Shown piece after piece: positions 1 through 8,316 of a DNA stretch of 50,945 nucleotides; the first letter of the stretch is position 1; each line of letters begins with the position of its first letter. A program made the position numbers and the translations under genes. Source of the stretch: JAEEJA01 sp036343175 (GTDB taxonomy: Bacteria > Bacillota > Clostridia > Lachnospirales > Lachnospiraceae). The notes beneath the pieces are model-generated. The model did no database searches and was not told where the DNA came from. It saw only the letters and a program-made list of their open reading frames with translations. The stretch lies in NCBI GenBank assembly GCA_036343175.1, contig JAZASR010000013.1, positions 1 through 50,945 on the forward strand, given 5' to 3'.

Positions 1-2
1 AT

Positions 3-107
3 GTGGAGACCTGGTGTAACTGCCTCCCACGGAAGATCCTGGGTTACAGAACCCCGGATGAAATCTTCGAGGAGGAAATCGACCGAATCTACCAGGCTAC
101 TGCCTAG
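3..107 (+). pseudogene. C-terminal end of an IS30-family transposase (cut by window edge)
   Basis: Reading frame 3 is open from the window edge to a TAG at 105-107 and encodes about 34 residues, including LPRKILGYRTPDEIF. The pattern 'N-x-x-P-R-K-x-L-G-Y-x-T-P-x-E-x-F' is the well-known C-terminal signature of IS30-family DDE transposases. Only the tail is present, so nothing can be said about the catalytic triad or whether the element is intact upstream. A different frame is also open here from base 1, but its product resembles nothing and this frame explains the sequence. Confidence 0.8.
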
Positions 108-111
108 CGGA

Positions 112-139
112 GGGTGTCCAACTTGTTATTGCAATTTAC
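112..139. repeat. Probable right terminal inverted repeat of the IS30-type element
   Basis: Just after the transposase stop the sequence runs GGTGTCCAACTTGTTATTGC and continues AATTTAC. Such a string, ending in TTGCAATTTAC shortly after the stop, is typical of the outer end of Firmicute IS30 elements. The left end lies outside the window, so the repeat cannot be confirmed by pairing. Confidence 0.5.
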
Positions 140-212
140 CATTTTTGTATTTAATAATAAATATTGATAAATTTTATTTTGTATGCAGAAATATTTCAGG
201 GGGTAGTATGGA

Positions 213-884
213 TTGAAAAGAGATCTAATCATTATTTTGATTATGAATATTGTATTGAATTGTTTACAAAGTGCAAGCACTATTGTTTCCAGAGATTCCA
301 TCAGCATATATATGATGGCATCGCCGTATACTGAATCCGGACATCTGGTAATAATGCTTACTATATATAACCTTCTTATCTCGATAGCTGTCATTTCAAT
401 GCTGCATAAGCGGATCGATATGCAATATGATCTGGCGGCATTTGAGATAAGAAGCGGAAGAAAAAAATATTTCAGACATGTTTTTATGGATATACTGAAA
501 TATTCAATAGGCCTTATTGTAGTGAAATTAATATCAGATTTAATTATTATTTATATTTATGAGCCTGCTGTTCTGAATAAAATAGCAGATATTGAAATTG
601 CTTTTTCGCTTGTGGTTCTGATATGGGCTTTTTTTGATTATTTACTCAGGTTACTGGGAGCAGGGCCACAGTTATCTTTTATATTGATAATTTCGGCTGA
701 TCTGCTATCTCTATTAATATCTGTCAGATTAAAGCTTGCATCAGTTTTTTCTTATAATATTTTATATCAGAGTACTTCAGCAGTCCTTTTCAGGATAATT
801 ATTATAATAGGTTTAATCATTGCTGTAATTGCTTTTAGAAAAAACAGCAATGTAATTAATCAGGAAGGAGAAAAAAATGATTAA
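213..884 (+). CDS. ABC transporter membrane subunit (ABC-2-like), hypothetical
   Basis: This encodes a 223-residue, very hydrophobic protein with about six predicted membrane spans and no enzymatic motifs. The start is the TTG at 213, which has a GGGGG-type ribosome site ten bases upstream; the ATG at 208 is out of frame and stops at once. The gene overlaps the next by eight bases, and that gene encodes an ABC ATPase, so this is probably its membrane partner in a small exporter. The substrate is unknown; small two-gene exporters of this kind are often linked to peptide or bacteriocin immunity, but that is a guess. The gene is clearly AT-richer than the ribosomal genes and sits next to an IS end, which fits horizontal acquisition. 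Confidence 0.6.
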   Translation: MKRDLIIILIMNIVLNCLQSASTIVSRDSISIYMMASPYTESGHLVIMLTIYNLLISIAVISMLHKRIDMQYDLAAFEIRSGRKKYFRHVFMDILKYSIGLIVVKLISDLIIIYIYEPAVLNKIADIEIAFSLVVLIWAFFDYLLRLLGAGPQLSFILIISADLLSLLISVRLKLASVFSYNILYQSTSAVLFRIIIIIGLIIAVIAFRKNSNVINQEGEKND

Positions 885-1488
885 ACTTGAAAATGTATCA
901 AAAACAGTACGAAAAAAACTTGTGTTGAGCAATATTGATCTGGAAATAAACAGAGGGGATTTTATTTACCTTACCGGTCATAACGGATGTGGTAAGACAA
1001 TGCTTCTTCGTATGCTTTGTGGATTAATAATTCCGGATACAGGGACGGTCGTAAGAGATGATAATATTTCTTATGGTGTAATAATCGAAAATCCTACTTT
1101 TATTATGAATGAGAGTGCCGAAGAAAACTTAAGATATCTGGCTGCTATTAATAAAAAAATAAATGATACACAAATAGATGATTGCCTGAAAACATTCAAT
1201 CTATTTGAACAAAGGAAAAATAAAGTAAAGTCTTTTTCTCTCGGAATGAAGCAGAGGCTGGCTATTGCTCAGGCGGTTATGGAGGAACCTGATATACTCC
1301 TTCTGGATGAGCCGTTTAATGCCATAGATGATGAAAACCTTCAGATCGTTTATAATTTCTTAAACGAATATCACGAGAAAGGAAAGACTATTTTAGCGGC
1401 TTCGCATGTTGATCCTGGAGATAAAGTACAATTTTCCAGAAAGATAGTTATGAATAACGGTAAAATATCTGAGGATATAAATTTTTAA
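877..1488 (+). CDS. ABC transporter ATP-binding protein
   Basis: A 203-residue single ABC ATPase. Walker A is GHNGCGKT (about residues 34-41), the signature is SLGMKQRL (about 121-128) and Walker B is ILLLDEP (about 143-149). A histidine in ASHVD serves as the switch region. It is short for an exporter ATPase, ending soon after the H-loop. It overlaps the upstream membrane gene by eight bases, so translation is probably coupled and the two form one transporter. The signature lacks the usual LSGGQ wording but SxGMKQRL is common in ABC-2 type exporters. Substrate unknown. Confidence 0.85.
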   Translation: MIKLENVSKTVRKKLVLSNIDLEINRGDFIYLTGHNGCGKTMLLRMLCGLIIPDTGTVVRDDNISYGVIIENPTFIMNESAEENLRYLAAINKKINDTQIDDCLKTFNLFEQRKNKVKSFSLGMKQRLAIAQAVMEEPDILLLDEPFNAIDDENLQIVYNFLNEYHEKGKTILAASHVDPGDKVQFSRKIVMNNGKISEDINF

Positions 1489-1505
1489 TATTCGATGCCC
1501 TTTTT

Positions 1506-1534
1506 TTGAATGAGTAAATATGCTATTATATAAG
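1506..1534 (+). promoter_or_regulatory. Candidate sigma-A promoter for the CAP-domain gene
   Basis: TTGAAT (1506-1511) and TATAAG (1529-1534) are separated by 17 bases. They lie 54 bases before the CAP-domain start, in the gap after the ABC ATPase. Confidence 0.55.
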
Positions 1535-1588
1535 TATGAGAATCGTGAAATATTATAATAATTATAATAAAAAGGAAGGGATGGTCGG

Positions 1589-2233
1589 ATGGCTGGTAAT
1601 TATAAAAAACAGTATATACATTGTATCTTGAGGAGATTCGGCAAAGGGATCGGAGCAGTTTTTCTTGCTCTGGCAATAGTTCTTACACCGCTAAGTCCTT
1701 TTGCAGCGCTGCAAAGCCTGAGCTCAGATAGAAACAGTGATTATAAAGTTTCACTGTCAGATAATGGTGAGATACAGCCATTATATTTAATGGATACCAA
1801 CAGCATATATGCTTCAGCTTCTGCGGCTTCCAATCAGAACTGGACCAGATCGGGAAAGTATGCAAAGAAGGTTCTTAAGCTTGTTAATAAGGAAAGAAAG
1901 AAACGCGGCTTAAAGAAACTCAAGCTCAGATCAAGGATGAATAAAGCTGCAAGGATCCGCGCCAAGGAAACAAGCAAGTCATTCTCTCATACAAGACCTG
2001 ACGGGACTCTCTGCTTTTCGGTATTTCAGGACCTTGACATTCCATATACTATGGTAGGTGAGAATATTGCTGCAGGACAGCAGTCGCCTGAGGAAGTAGT
2101 TGACAGCTGGATGCATTCAGAAGGTCACCGTGCAAATATTTTAAGCAAGTACTATCGTTATATGGGACTTGGACTTTGTAAGAAATCCAATTCCGAGTAC
2201 GGATACTACTGGGTACAGGAATTCAAACGTTAA
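1589..2233 (+). CDS. Secreted CAP/SCP-domain protein
   Basis: This encodes 214 residues. The N-terminus has basic residues and then a hydrophobic stretch at about 20-42 (a signal peptide or anchor). A CAP (SCP/PR-1) domain fills about 90-214, with the expected SHTRPDG, GENIAAGQ, VVDSWMHSEGHRANIL and YYWVQEF elements and the two conserved histidines. The linker just before the domain is very lysine/arginine rich (KERKKRGLKKLKLR), which could bind anionic wall polymers. CAP proteins of Firmicutes are exported and of uncertain function. A GGAAGGG site precedes the ATG. The gene has its own promoter and a strong terminator, so it is probably monocistronic. Confidence 0.85.
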   Translation: MAGNYKKQYIHCILRRFGKGIGAVFLALAIVLTPLSPFAALQSLSSDRNSDYKVSLSDNGEIQPLYLMDTNSIYASASAASNQNWTRSGKYAKKVLKLVNKERKKRGLKKLKLRSRMNKAARIRAKETSKSFSHTRPDGTLCFSVFQDLDIPYTMVGENIAAGQQSPEEVVDSWMHSEGHRANILSKYYRYMGLGLCKKSNSEYGYYWVQEFKR

Positions 2234-2310
2234 TAAACGATAAGCAGGAAAAACTTACCAGATCAAATTATCAAGACAAAAAATCAGGACATAATTATTA
2301 ATGCAAAGAT

Positions 2311-2340
2311 AAAAGCGCCGCAGCTGCGGCGCTTTTTTTA
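2311..2340 (+). terminator. Rho-independent terminator after the CAP gene
   Basis: A perfect GC-rich palindrome (AAAAGCGCCGCAG and its complement, 2311-2336) is followed by a run of T. It ends the CAP-domain transcript; on the other strand no good T-run follows, so it serves the plus strand. Confidence 0.85.
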
Positions 2341-2488
2341 AACCCAAAGTATAAAAATATTTTTAATGCCCTATTTATCATCATGTTTTACCGTAAAAAG
2401 GGGCAGTCTATAAATGATAGATGATTATAAGCTTTAAATATTACCTTTGGAACATCATTAGCGTAATAGAATATAACCCGGTCTGATA

Positions 2489-3667
2489 TCAGAATCCCTT
2501 CTGGTTATACTTATGCATGATATTCTGGATCCTCTCGGTAGGATTTAAGAGAGTGCTTATGGATTGATCATGGTTAAGTGTGTCGATCAGGAGGGCAATA
2601 TATTTGCTCATATCAACATTTATATAATACTCGCGTTCCAGGAGTTCAGATGTCTGGTAGATAAGGTTCGTTGTGAGAACTCTGTAGAATACGCCTTCCC
2701 TGTAAGCTTTGTCAAAGCTCTCAAGTCCGTTCGTGAAAAGACCGAATGTTGCGCACATGAAGATCCTGCCGGCCTTTCTCTTCTTGAGCTCTCTTGCTAC
2801 GTCTATCATGCTTTCGCCGGATGAGATCATATCGTCTACGATGATGATGTCCTTGCCTTCTATATCAGATCCAAGGAACTCATGAGCAATGATAGGGTTG
2901 CGGCCATCCACGATCCTGCTGTAGTCACGTCTCTTATAGAACATACCTATATCTAGACCAAGTACGTTTGCATAGTAGATCGCACGGTTCATGCCGCCTT
3001 CATCAGGGCTTATGACCATAGTGTGGTCTGAATCTATCTTAATGTCAGGAACGTTTTTAAGTATTGCTTTAATGAACTGATAAGTAGGCTGTACTGTCTC
3101 GAAGCTTTTGAGCGGGATAGCATTCTGTACACGGGGATCGTGTGCATCGAATGTAATGATCGACTCAACGCCAATCTCTGTGAGCTCTTTCAGGGCCATG
3201 GCGCAGTCAAGAGACTCTCTTGCGGATCTTCTGTGCTGACGGCTTTCATAAAGGAAAGGCATGATGACGGTGATCCTTCTTGCCTTGCCGCCTACTGCGG
3301 CGATGATTCGCTTGAGATCAGAATAGTGATCGTCAGGCGACATATGATTGATCTGGCCGAAAAGCTTGTAGGTCAGGGAATAGTTACAGACATCCACAAG
3401 GAGATAGAGGTCATCTCCACGAACAGACTCCTTGATAAGGCCCTTGCCTTCGCCTGAACCAAATCTTGGACATACAGCATCTACCAGATAAGAATCCCTT
3501 GCATAACCGGCAATGTTATTGACCGCTCCCGGAAGTGCTACTCGCTCCTTACGCCAGCTGGTAATGTAGTCATCGACCTTCTTACCCATGTCCTTACTGC
3601 TTTCCAGTGCTATGATGCCAAGTGTACCGACCGGTATCGTCTCAGCAAGCTTATCATGTCGTTTCAT
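2489..3667 (-). CDS. prs: Ribose-phosphate pyrophosphokinase (PRPP synthase), long variant
   Basis: It makes phosphoribosyl pyrophosphate from ribose 5-phosphate and ATP for nucleotide, histidine and tryptophan synthesis. The frame is open 26 codons further upstream, but the start chosen is the ATG at 3667 because GGAGGAT lies eight bases before it. The product is 392 residues. Recognisable are MPFLYESRQHRR (the ATP/flexible-loop region, usually MPYxxYxRQDRK), ITFDAHDPRVQN (usually DLHAxQIQG) and the PRPP loop IIVDDMISSGESM. It is about 75 residues longer than the classical enzyme and its motifs diverge, as in a variant I recall from Lachnospiraceae. It is transcribed in the same direction as dnaC but has its own probable promoter. 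Confidence 0.88.
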   Translation of the reverse strand: MKRHDKLAETIPVGTLGIIALESSKDMGKKVDDYITSWRKERVALPGAVNNIAGYARDSYLVDAVCPRFGSGEGKGLIKESVRGDDLYLLVDVCNYSLTYKLFGQINHMSPDDHYSDLKRIIAAVGGKARRITVIMPFLYESRQHRRSARESLDCAMALKELTEIGVESIITFDAHDPRVQNAIPLKSFETVQPTYQFIKAILKNVPDIKIDSDHTMVISPDEGGMNRAIYYANVLGLDIGMFYKRRDYSRIVDGRNPIIAHEFLGSDIEGKDIIIVDDMISSGESMIDVARELKKRKAGRIFMCATFGLFTNGLESFDKAYREGVFYRVLTTNLIYQTSELLEREYYINVDMSKYIALLIDTLNHDQSISTLLNPTERIQNIMHKYNQKGF

Positions 3668-3811
3668 GGATAGTATCCTCCTAAGTTTTATATGAACCGG
3701 TAAGTCCGGAACATTGATCAGCAATGAATCTAAGACCACAAACATGGTTTTTAGCTTTGAAGTGCATGCAGGCGCCTTTCAAAAAACTTTAAGCTAATGT
3801 CATGCGGTAAG

Positions 3812-3817
3812 ATTATA
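3812..3817 (-). promoter_or_regulatory. Extended -10 promoter candidate for prs
   Basis: On the minus strand the sequence reads TGTTATAAT, an extended -10 element without a clear -35. It lies about 145 bases upstream of the prs start, in the dnaC-prs gap. Confidence 0.5.
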
Positions 3818-3893
3818 ACAGATATTGACTTAATTTACCTGCTTATCTGCTAAAAATCACAGTTATAATAATAAATTTTTCGATATTATCGAT

Positions 3894-4913
3894 TTATTTT
3901 TCAGTGACCGTATTCCACTTCGAATTGCCTGCCTTCCTGAGATCTTTCCCAAATATCATACAGAATGTAAATGAGCCTATCAATCGGGAAAAGATCCTTT
4001 CGCTGTATATATCTCTCATATTTGCAAGAGACAGATTTGAAGAGATCACTGTAGACATCATAGCATTAATACGGGTATTCAGAATGGTATATAAAGTAGA
4101 TTCCGTGAATGTATTAGGTATCTCCGTACCGAGATCATCGATGATCAGCAGATCACAGTTTGTAATATATTTAACCTTCTCACTCCTGCCTGCGACTTTT
4201 TCATAAAATCTGTCATCAGAAACAAGATCAAAAAGATCCACAGCAGTGGTATAGTAAACAGAATGACCGCTTTCTATAAGTTCCTTTGCTATGCAGTTTG
4301 TAAGGAAGGTCTTGCCGACACCGGCTTTACCATATATCATAAGGTTGGAGTATTTATCTTTATTATCAAAATCAGAAATGAAATCCTTGCATGAAGCAAC
4401 GATATTTCTGATATTCTGCCTTGGCGATATCATGGTATGCTCATCGGGTCCGATATCATCTGAATAGAGCATATCGTTGAATGTAGAAAAATTCTCATCC
4501 TTTAAAATATTTGTCAGATTAGAAGATTCCATGAGTATCTTATTGAGACGGTCAGTAAAGCATGAGCAGGGCTTACTGCCTATAAAGCCTCTGTCATGGC
4601 ATTTATCGCAGCAAAAGTGCAGGTCAAGATAATCTTCAGGGTAACCGTGAGCTGTAAGGAGAGCCTTCTTTTCAAGAGAAAGCCTGTCTATCTCGGCTTC
4701 ATAGTCCTTTATTGCCTGCGCATCCTTACTGTTCCTGAGAGCTTTTTTAGCATTTAAAATGGAGAGTGAAACTATTATGTCCTGAATATCTGCCATTTCC
4801 GGCACTTTAGCATTGACCTCAGCTCTCCTCTGATCGAGTTCCCTCTGATTCCGGGAACGCGCATCTTCATACTCAGCCGAGATCTTTTCCAAATTTTCAT
4901 CTGAAATATACAT
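3894..4913 (-). CDS. dnaC: DnaC-like replicative helicase loader (AAA+ ATPase)
   Basis: A 339-residue ATPase of the DnaC/DnaI type that loads replicative helicase onto DNA. The N-terminal third is charged and helical. It is followed by a small zinc-finger-like cluster (CCDKC...PCSCF, about residues 102-119) and then the AAA+ core with Walker A YGKAGVGKT, Walker B LLIIDDLG and a sensor region ISSNLS. The ATG at 4913 is chosen, with AGGAG eleven bases upstream; a TTG at 4934 in the same frame lacks a ribosome site. AGGAG lies right after the dnaD stop, so the two genes form an operon, consistent with DnaD recruiting the helicase-loader complex. Confidence 0.9.
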   Translation of the reverse strand: MYISDENLEKISAEYEDARSRNQRELDQRRAEVNAKVPEMADIQDIIVSLSILNAKKALRNSKDAQAIKDYEAEIDRLSLEKKALLTAHGYPEDYLDLHFCCDKCHDRGFIGSKPCSCFTDRLNKILMESSNLTNILKDENFSTFNDMLYSDDIGPDEHTMISPRQNIRNIVASCKDFISDFDNKDKYSNLMIYGKAGVGKTFLTNCIAKELIESGHSVYYTTAVDLFDLVSDDRFYEKVAGRSEKVKYITNCDLLIIDDLGTEIPNTFTESTLYTILNTRINAMMSTVISSNLSLANMRDIYSERIFSRLIGSFTFCMIFGKDLRKAGNSKWNTVTEK

Positions 4914-4930
4914 GGAACAAGCGTCTCCTG

Positions 4931-6040
4931 TCAATTATTATTGATAATAGCTTTTTCAAAAGCATCAAGCTCCTCATCACTGATATGTCTTTGCGGATAT
5001 ATGTTGAATGAATTGGGCTTGATCTTATAAACGTTGTCCGATTTGCGATAAACTGGTTTGTTCTTATTTACCTTTGCATCTTCTTTTGATCTTGCAAAGT
5101 TCTCGGAGTCGGTTTCAGCTTCTTCCGGAGTTCTGATGCCCTTGCTGTACCAGCCCTTTAATATCGCAGAAGCATATCGGAAATCCGAATGGCCAAGCTG
5201 TGATACAGTTCTCCTGAGAGCAAGACCTATCATATCTGCAGACATATGATACTCTTTGACCCAGGCTTCAGCAGTCTCTTTCTGAAGAGGAAGAAGACTG
5301 CCGGTAATGCCGAATTCGCGGCGGATGACATTATATACGTCATTGTATTTTTCAAGAGTGTTCTTGGCAGCTTCAACAGTGTTGATCCCTTTAGAGTTCC
5401 AGTTAACAGCTACGGCCTTGATATAGCTGGGACTTGTCTTATTAATGCTGAAGCAGTAATTATAAAGATAGAGAACGAGATCATTTGAAAATCCAAGGTC
5501 TCCGAATATGAAATCGAGCGCATCATACTCTGAGGATTTTAAAGGCCTTTTAAACATTGCTTCTATCATGCTGCAGACCCAGATAAAATCTTCATTATCA
5601 GAAAGGTCGGCAGGAAAAGCCGCACCGGTAAGATCTTTATCATTAACAGATGACCCTTCAGAAACAGTATGCGGCTGATCTGTATTCCTGACAGTAAGCT
5701 CATGACTTATGCCGCTTTCAGAAGCAGATACTGCATTGGGAGCTATAGGCTTAACAAACTCTATAGCGGTAAATTCCCCGTTTTCATTTCTCGAAGTGTG
5801 GAGCAGACCCTGATTTTCCCAATAATTGATGGCATGAATGATATCATTTTCTGTATCATTCATCTTTTCAGCCAGTCCGCATATGGAAAGACCTGACTCG
5901 CCTGCCTGTATACAGCGTGTAAGGTATATATATACCTTCACGAAGTCTCCGTTGGCCTGCAGCATAAACCTGTCAATAAAATCATTGCTCACAGCAGTAG
6001 CTGCGGATGATAGGTCTGCGCGAAGTAAGATCTTGTCCAT
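4931..6040 (-). CDS. dnaD: DnaD-domain replication initiation protein
   Basis: A 369-residue protein. An N-terminal winged-helix-like region (about 1-100) is followed by a variable linker. Two DnaB/DnaD-type C-terminal domains follow, with the YYNWNxKGI-like element written here as AVNWNSKGINTVEAA (about 205-220) and again as ILKGWYSKGIRTPEEA (about 295-310). DnaD acts at DnaA-opened origins and in restart to bring in the helicase loader. It sits directly upstream of dnaC. The double 'W-x-x-K-G-I-x-T' motif shows two tandem DnaD modules, as in many clostridial homologues. Confidence 0.88.
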   Translation of the reverse strand: MDKILLRADLSSAATAVSNDFIDRFMLQANGDFVKVYIYLTRCIQAGESGLSICGLAEKMNDTENDIIHAINYWENQGLLHTSRNENGEFTAIEFVKPIAPNAVSASESGISHELTVRNTDQPHTVSEGSSVNDKDLTGAAFPADLSDNEDFIWVCSMIEAMFKRPLKSSEYDALDFIFGDLGFSNDLVLYLYNYCFSINKTSPSYIKAVAVNWNSKGINTVEAAKNTLEKYNDVYNVIRREFGITGSLLPLQKETAEAWVKEYHMSADMIGLALRRTVSQLGHSDFRYASAILKGWYSKGIRTPEEAETDSENFARSKEDAKVNKNKPVYRKSDNVYKIKPNSFNIYPQRHISDEELDAFEKAIINNN

Positions 6041-6073
6041 AACAATTGCCTCTTTCTCTTAAAACTTGTGCAC

Positions 6074-6079
6074 ATTCTA
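6074..6079 (-). promoter_or_regulatory. Candidate -10 of the dnaD-dnaC operon
   Basis: On the minus strand TGTTAGAAT gives an extended -10 box about 35 bases before the dnaD start. The matching -35 would fall in the T-run of the murC terminator and is poor. Confidence 0.4.
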
Positions 6080-6090
6080 ACACAAAAAGG

Positions 6091-6127
6091 GCGAAAAATA
6101 AACAGCCCGGAGGCCTGACGGGCTGTT
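6091..6127 (-). terminator. Terminator of murC
   Basis: On the minus strand AACAGCCCG pairs with CGGGCTGTT (6101-6109 and 6119-6127, nine base pairs) around a nine-base loop, and is followed by TTATTTTT. It lies between murC and dnaD. Confidence 0.8.
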
Positions 6128-6265
6128 GATAAGTCTTGAAAACAAGTTGATAAATAAATGGATCTCTCCTGTGATTCTGTGATCAAAGCAGGAAAAATAC
6201 GGGCTTTATTTATCAACAACAAAAATACTATTTTTGATAAACAAAATTGTGGAAAGTGTGGATAA
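6124..6265. promoter_or_regulatory. Cluster of DnaA-box-like nonamers
   Basis: TGTGGATAA at 6257-6265 is a perfect DnaA box (reverse complement TTATCCACA). Near-matches lie at 6124-6132 (TGTTGATAA), 6145-6153 (AGTTGATAA), 6210-6218 (TTATCAACA), 6232-6240 (TTTTGATAA) and 6248-6256 (TGTGGAAAG). All fall between murC and the dnaD-dnaC operon, so DnaA control of these replication genes is plausible. Binding is inferred from sequence only. Confidence 0.45.
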
Positions 6266-6266
6266 C

Positions 6267-7706
6267 TTACTTTTTGACCAGGTCTTCTCCGATTTCCACG
6301 ACGTTGCCGGCACCAATAGTCATCAACAGGTCGCCGTTGATACAATTTTTTTGAAGAAATTTTTCGATCTCTTTAAAATCACCGATATAATGGGCATTTC
6401 CCCCGTTTTTATTTATCATATCTGCAAGGATTTCTGATGAAATATCTCCCGGATCCTTTTCGCGGGCAGCAAAGATATCTGCCAGAACCAGATAAGGTAC
6501 TGTGGACAGAACGTCAACAAAGTCCTGAAGGTTGTTCTTGGTCCTGGAGTATGTGTGGGGCTGGAATACGACCCAAAGATTCTTATGCGGGTAGTTTTTA
6601 GCGGCATCAAGTGTTGCTCTGATCTCTGTAGGGTGGTGGGCATAATCATCGACCACTGTCACACCATTGAATGAGCCCTTTATTTCGAAGCGCCTGTGTG
6701 TTCCTGAAAAGCTCAGGAGACCTTTTCTGATCTGATCAAAGGAGATGCCGAATATCCTGGCCATTGCAATAGAAGCAAGAGCATTATAGACATTGTGCTC
6801 ACCATATACATTAAGATGAAATGTGCCTTCGTCTCTGCCGTGGTCGATCAGGTCAAAGCTGCAGCGGCCCCGGTCATCATGACTGATATCTTTTGCCATG
6901 TAATCAAAGACATAATTACAGCTCTCATCAGCAGCAGAATCGCCGAAGCCCTTTGCGGCATTTTCCTCGTGAATACCAAAGGTGATGATATGGGCCTTAA
7001 TGTCACTCATCAGTTCCTTAACGTCCGGAATCTCGCCATTTATTACCAGATGGCCCTTCTCAGGAATAAGAGTCGCAAATGTATGGAAAGATTTCCGTAT
7101 ATTATCAAGATTCTTGAAAAAATCCAGATGATCATTATCTATATTGAGAATGATCTCCTCTGTAGGGAAGAACTTGAGAAATGAATTGGTATATTCACAT
7201 GACTCAAGTATAAAGTTCTCAGAATGGCCGATGCGGATGTTTCCACCTATCCTGTCAAGCAGACCGCCCACTGAAATAGTAGGGTCAAGAGAGGTCTCAA
7301 GGAAGATACTTGAAAGCATCGAAGTGGTCGTGGTCTTACCATGGGTACCTGCGACGCTTATTGCATTTTTATAATTCTTCATGACCTGCCCTACCATGAC
7401 CGCGCGCTCCATCATAGGAATGCCCAGCTCTTCAGCCTTTTTATATTCCGGATTAGTCGGATGGATAGCAGCAGTGTAGACAACGAAGTCAATATTATCT
7501 TCCTTATTAATATTCTCAGCCACCTGAGAATAATTGATGCTTATGCCGCTTTTTTCAAGCTCTTCAGTATAATGGCTGTGAGACATGTCAGATCCGGTAA
7601 CGAAAAAACCTTCACTCTTAAGGAGCAGGGCAAAACCGCTCATGCTGACTCCGCCGATACCGATAAAATAAGCCTTCCCCGGGTGCTTAAAATCTATTTC
7701 GTACAT
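6267..7706 (-). CDS. murC: UDP-N-acetylmuramate--L-alanine ligase
   Basis: A 479-residue cytoplasmic Mur ligase that adds L-alanine to UDP-MurNAc, the first amino acid of the peptidoglycan stem. The N-terminal Rossmann domain has GIGGVSMSG (about 16-24). The central ATPase has GTHGKTTTT (120-128), the LESCEYTNSFLKFFP segment and NIDNDHLDFF. The C-terminal domain carries DDYAHHPTEI and FQPHTYSRT. Length is normal. The ATG at 7706 has a GGACAGG site. Two promoter-like repeats lie upstream and a strong terminator follows, so it is probably transcribed alone. Confidence 0.96.
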   Translation of the reverse strand: MYEIDFKHPGKAYFIGIGGVSMSGFALLLKSEGFFVTGSDMSHSHYTEELEKSGISINYSQVAENINKEDNIDFVVYTAAIHPTNPEYKKAEELGIPMMERAVMVGQVMKNYKNAISVAGTHGKTTTTSMLSSIFLETSLDPTISVGGLLDRIGGNIRIGHSENFILESCEYTNSFLKFFPTEEIILNIDNDHLDFFKNLDNIRKSFHTFATLIPEKGHLVINGEIPDVKELMSDIKAHIITFGIHEENAAKGFGDSAADESCNYVFDYMAKDISHDDRGRCSFDLIDHGRDEGTFHLNVYGEHNVYNALASIAMARIFGISFDQIRKGLLSFSGTHRRFEIKGSFNGVTVVDDYAHHPTEIRATLDAAKNYPHKNLWVVFQPHTYSRTKNNLQDFVDVLSTVPYLVLADIFAAREKDPGDISSEILADMINKNGGNAHYIGDFKEIEKFLQKNCINGDLLMTIGAGNVVEIGEDLVKK

Positions 7707-7765
7707 ATGATACCTGTCCTTTAATCATCAATAAATTTTGCAAAAACAATTATACAGTTTCTTCC

Positions 7766-7832
7766 TATAGATAAATGTAAGAAAACCAACACAATGTTCT
7801 TCTTATATAAATATGTAAGAAAACCGATACAA
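7766..7832 (-). promoter_or_regulatory. Duplicated promoter-like unit upstream of murC
   Basis: A 27-28 base unit (ATGTAAGAAAACC...CAATGTTCTT) occurs at 7775-7802 and 7813-7840, 38 bases apart. On the minus strand each copy provides TTGTGT or TTGTAT, then a 17-base spacer and TCTATA or TATATA. The pair could be tandem murC promoters or a repeated regulator site. The boxes are only fair matches to consensus. Confidence 0.4.
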
Positions 7833-7949
7833 TTGTTCTTTATCCTATTATATATAATAATTTATAAAAAGCAACGTGTTACTGATTTTTAACTTTAGTC
7901 AGGTTTTTCCACCAAACCGGAAAAGGAAAACAATTTTTGAAAAAAGTTC

Positions 7950-7978
7950 TTGCAATTTTGTTCTGCCTGTGTTAAAAT
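7950..7978 (+). promoter_or_regulatory. Sigma-A promoter of the S10-spc operon
   Basis: TTGCAA (7950-7955) and TAAAAT (7973-7978) with a 17-base spacer. Transcription would start near 7985, giving a leader of about 330 bases before rpsJ. Confidence 0.75.
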
Positions 7979-7984
7979 GCCTCT

Positions 7985-8316
7985 TGCTGTGACATGATAG
8001 CGATGAAGCGAGAAGTTGCCGGCATGCGGTAACGTATACCGGGTTATTCCGTGGAGCGAATGTCAATATTAATACTGACGGCAAGTCACTGTATACAATT
8101 AATCTTCTGCATAATGCAGATAAGACGGGTATCTTTTATAGAAAGTTCTGATGATTTGAGGAGGGTCTCAGAGATTTGGAATGAGTTAAAAAAAGAAACA
8201 CCCGGGTAAGTGTACAGTCACCACTTGGTTCGTAAGTAGACGACAGGTATCCTTAATATTAAGGAAGAGAAGAATCAGCTACCTGTCCATAATACGAAAA
8301 GGAGGCGGCTTTTTTT
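7985..8316 (+). promoter_or_regulatory. Structured leader of the S10 operon
   Basis: This roughly 330-base leader has no convincing ORF. It contains several inverted repeats: TCTGCAT/ATGCAGA (8106-8120), and GACAGGTA (8242-8249) pairing with TACCTGTC (8280-8287) around a perfect 16-base palindrome, TCCTTAATATTAAGGA (8250-8265). The last hairpin ends only 11 bases before the AAAGGAGG of rpsJ. In other bacteria S10 leaders mediate feedback by L4; whether this one does is inference. Confidence 0.55.

Noticed and set aside
1..216. ORF of 71 codons from base 1
   Set aside because: Its product resembles nothing and it overlaps the recognisable IS30 transposase tail in another frame.
3668..3745. 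26-codon N-terminal extension of prs
   Set aside because: GGAGGAT lies inside the extension, directly before the ATG at 3667.
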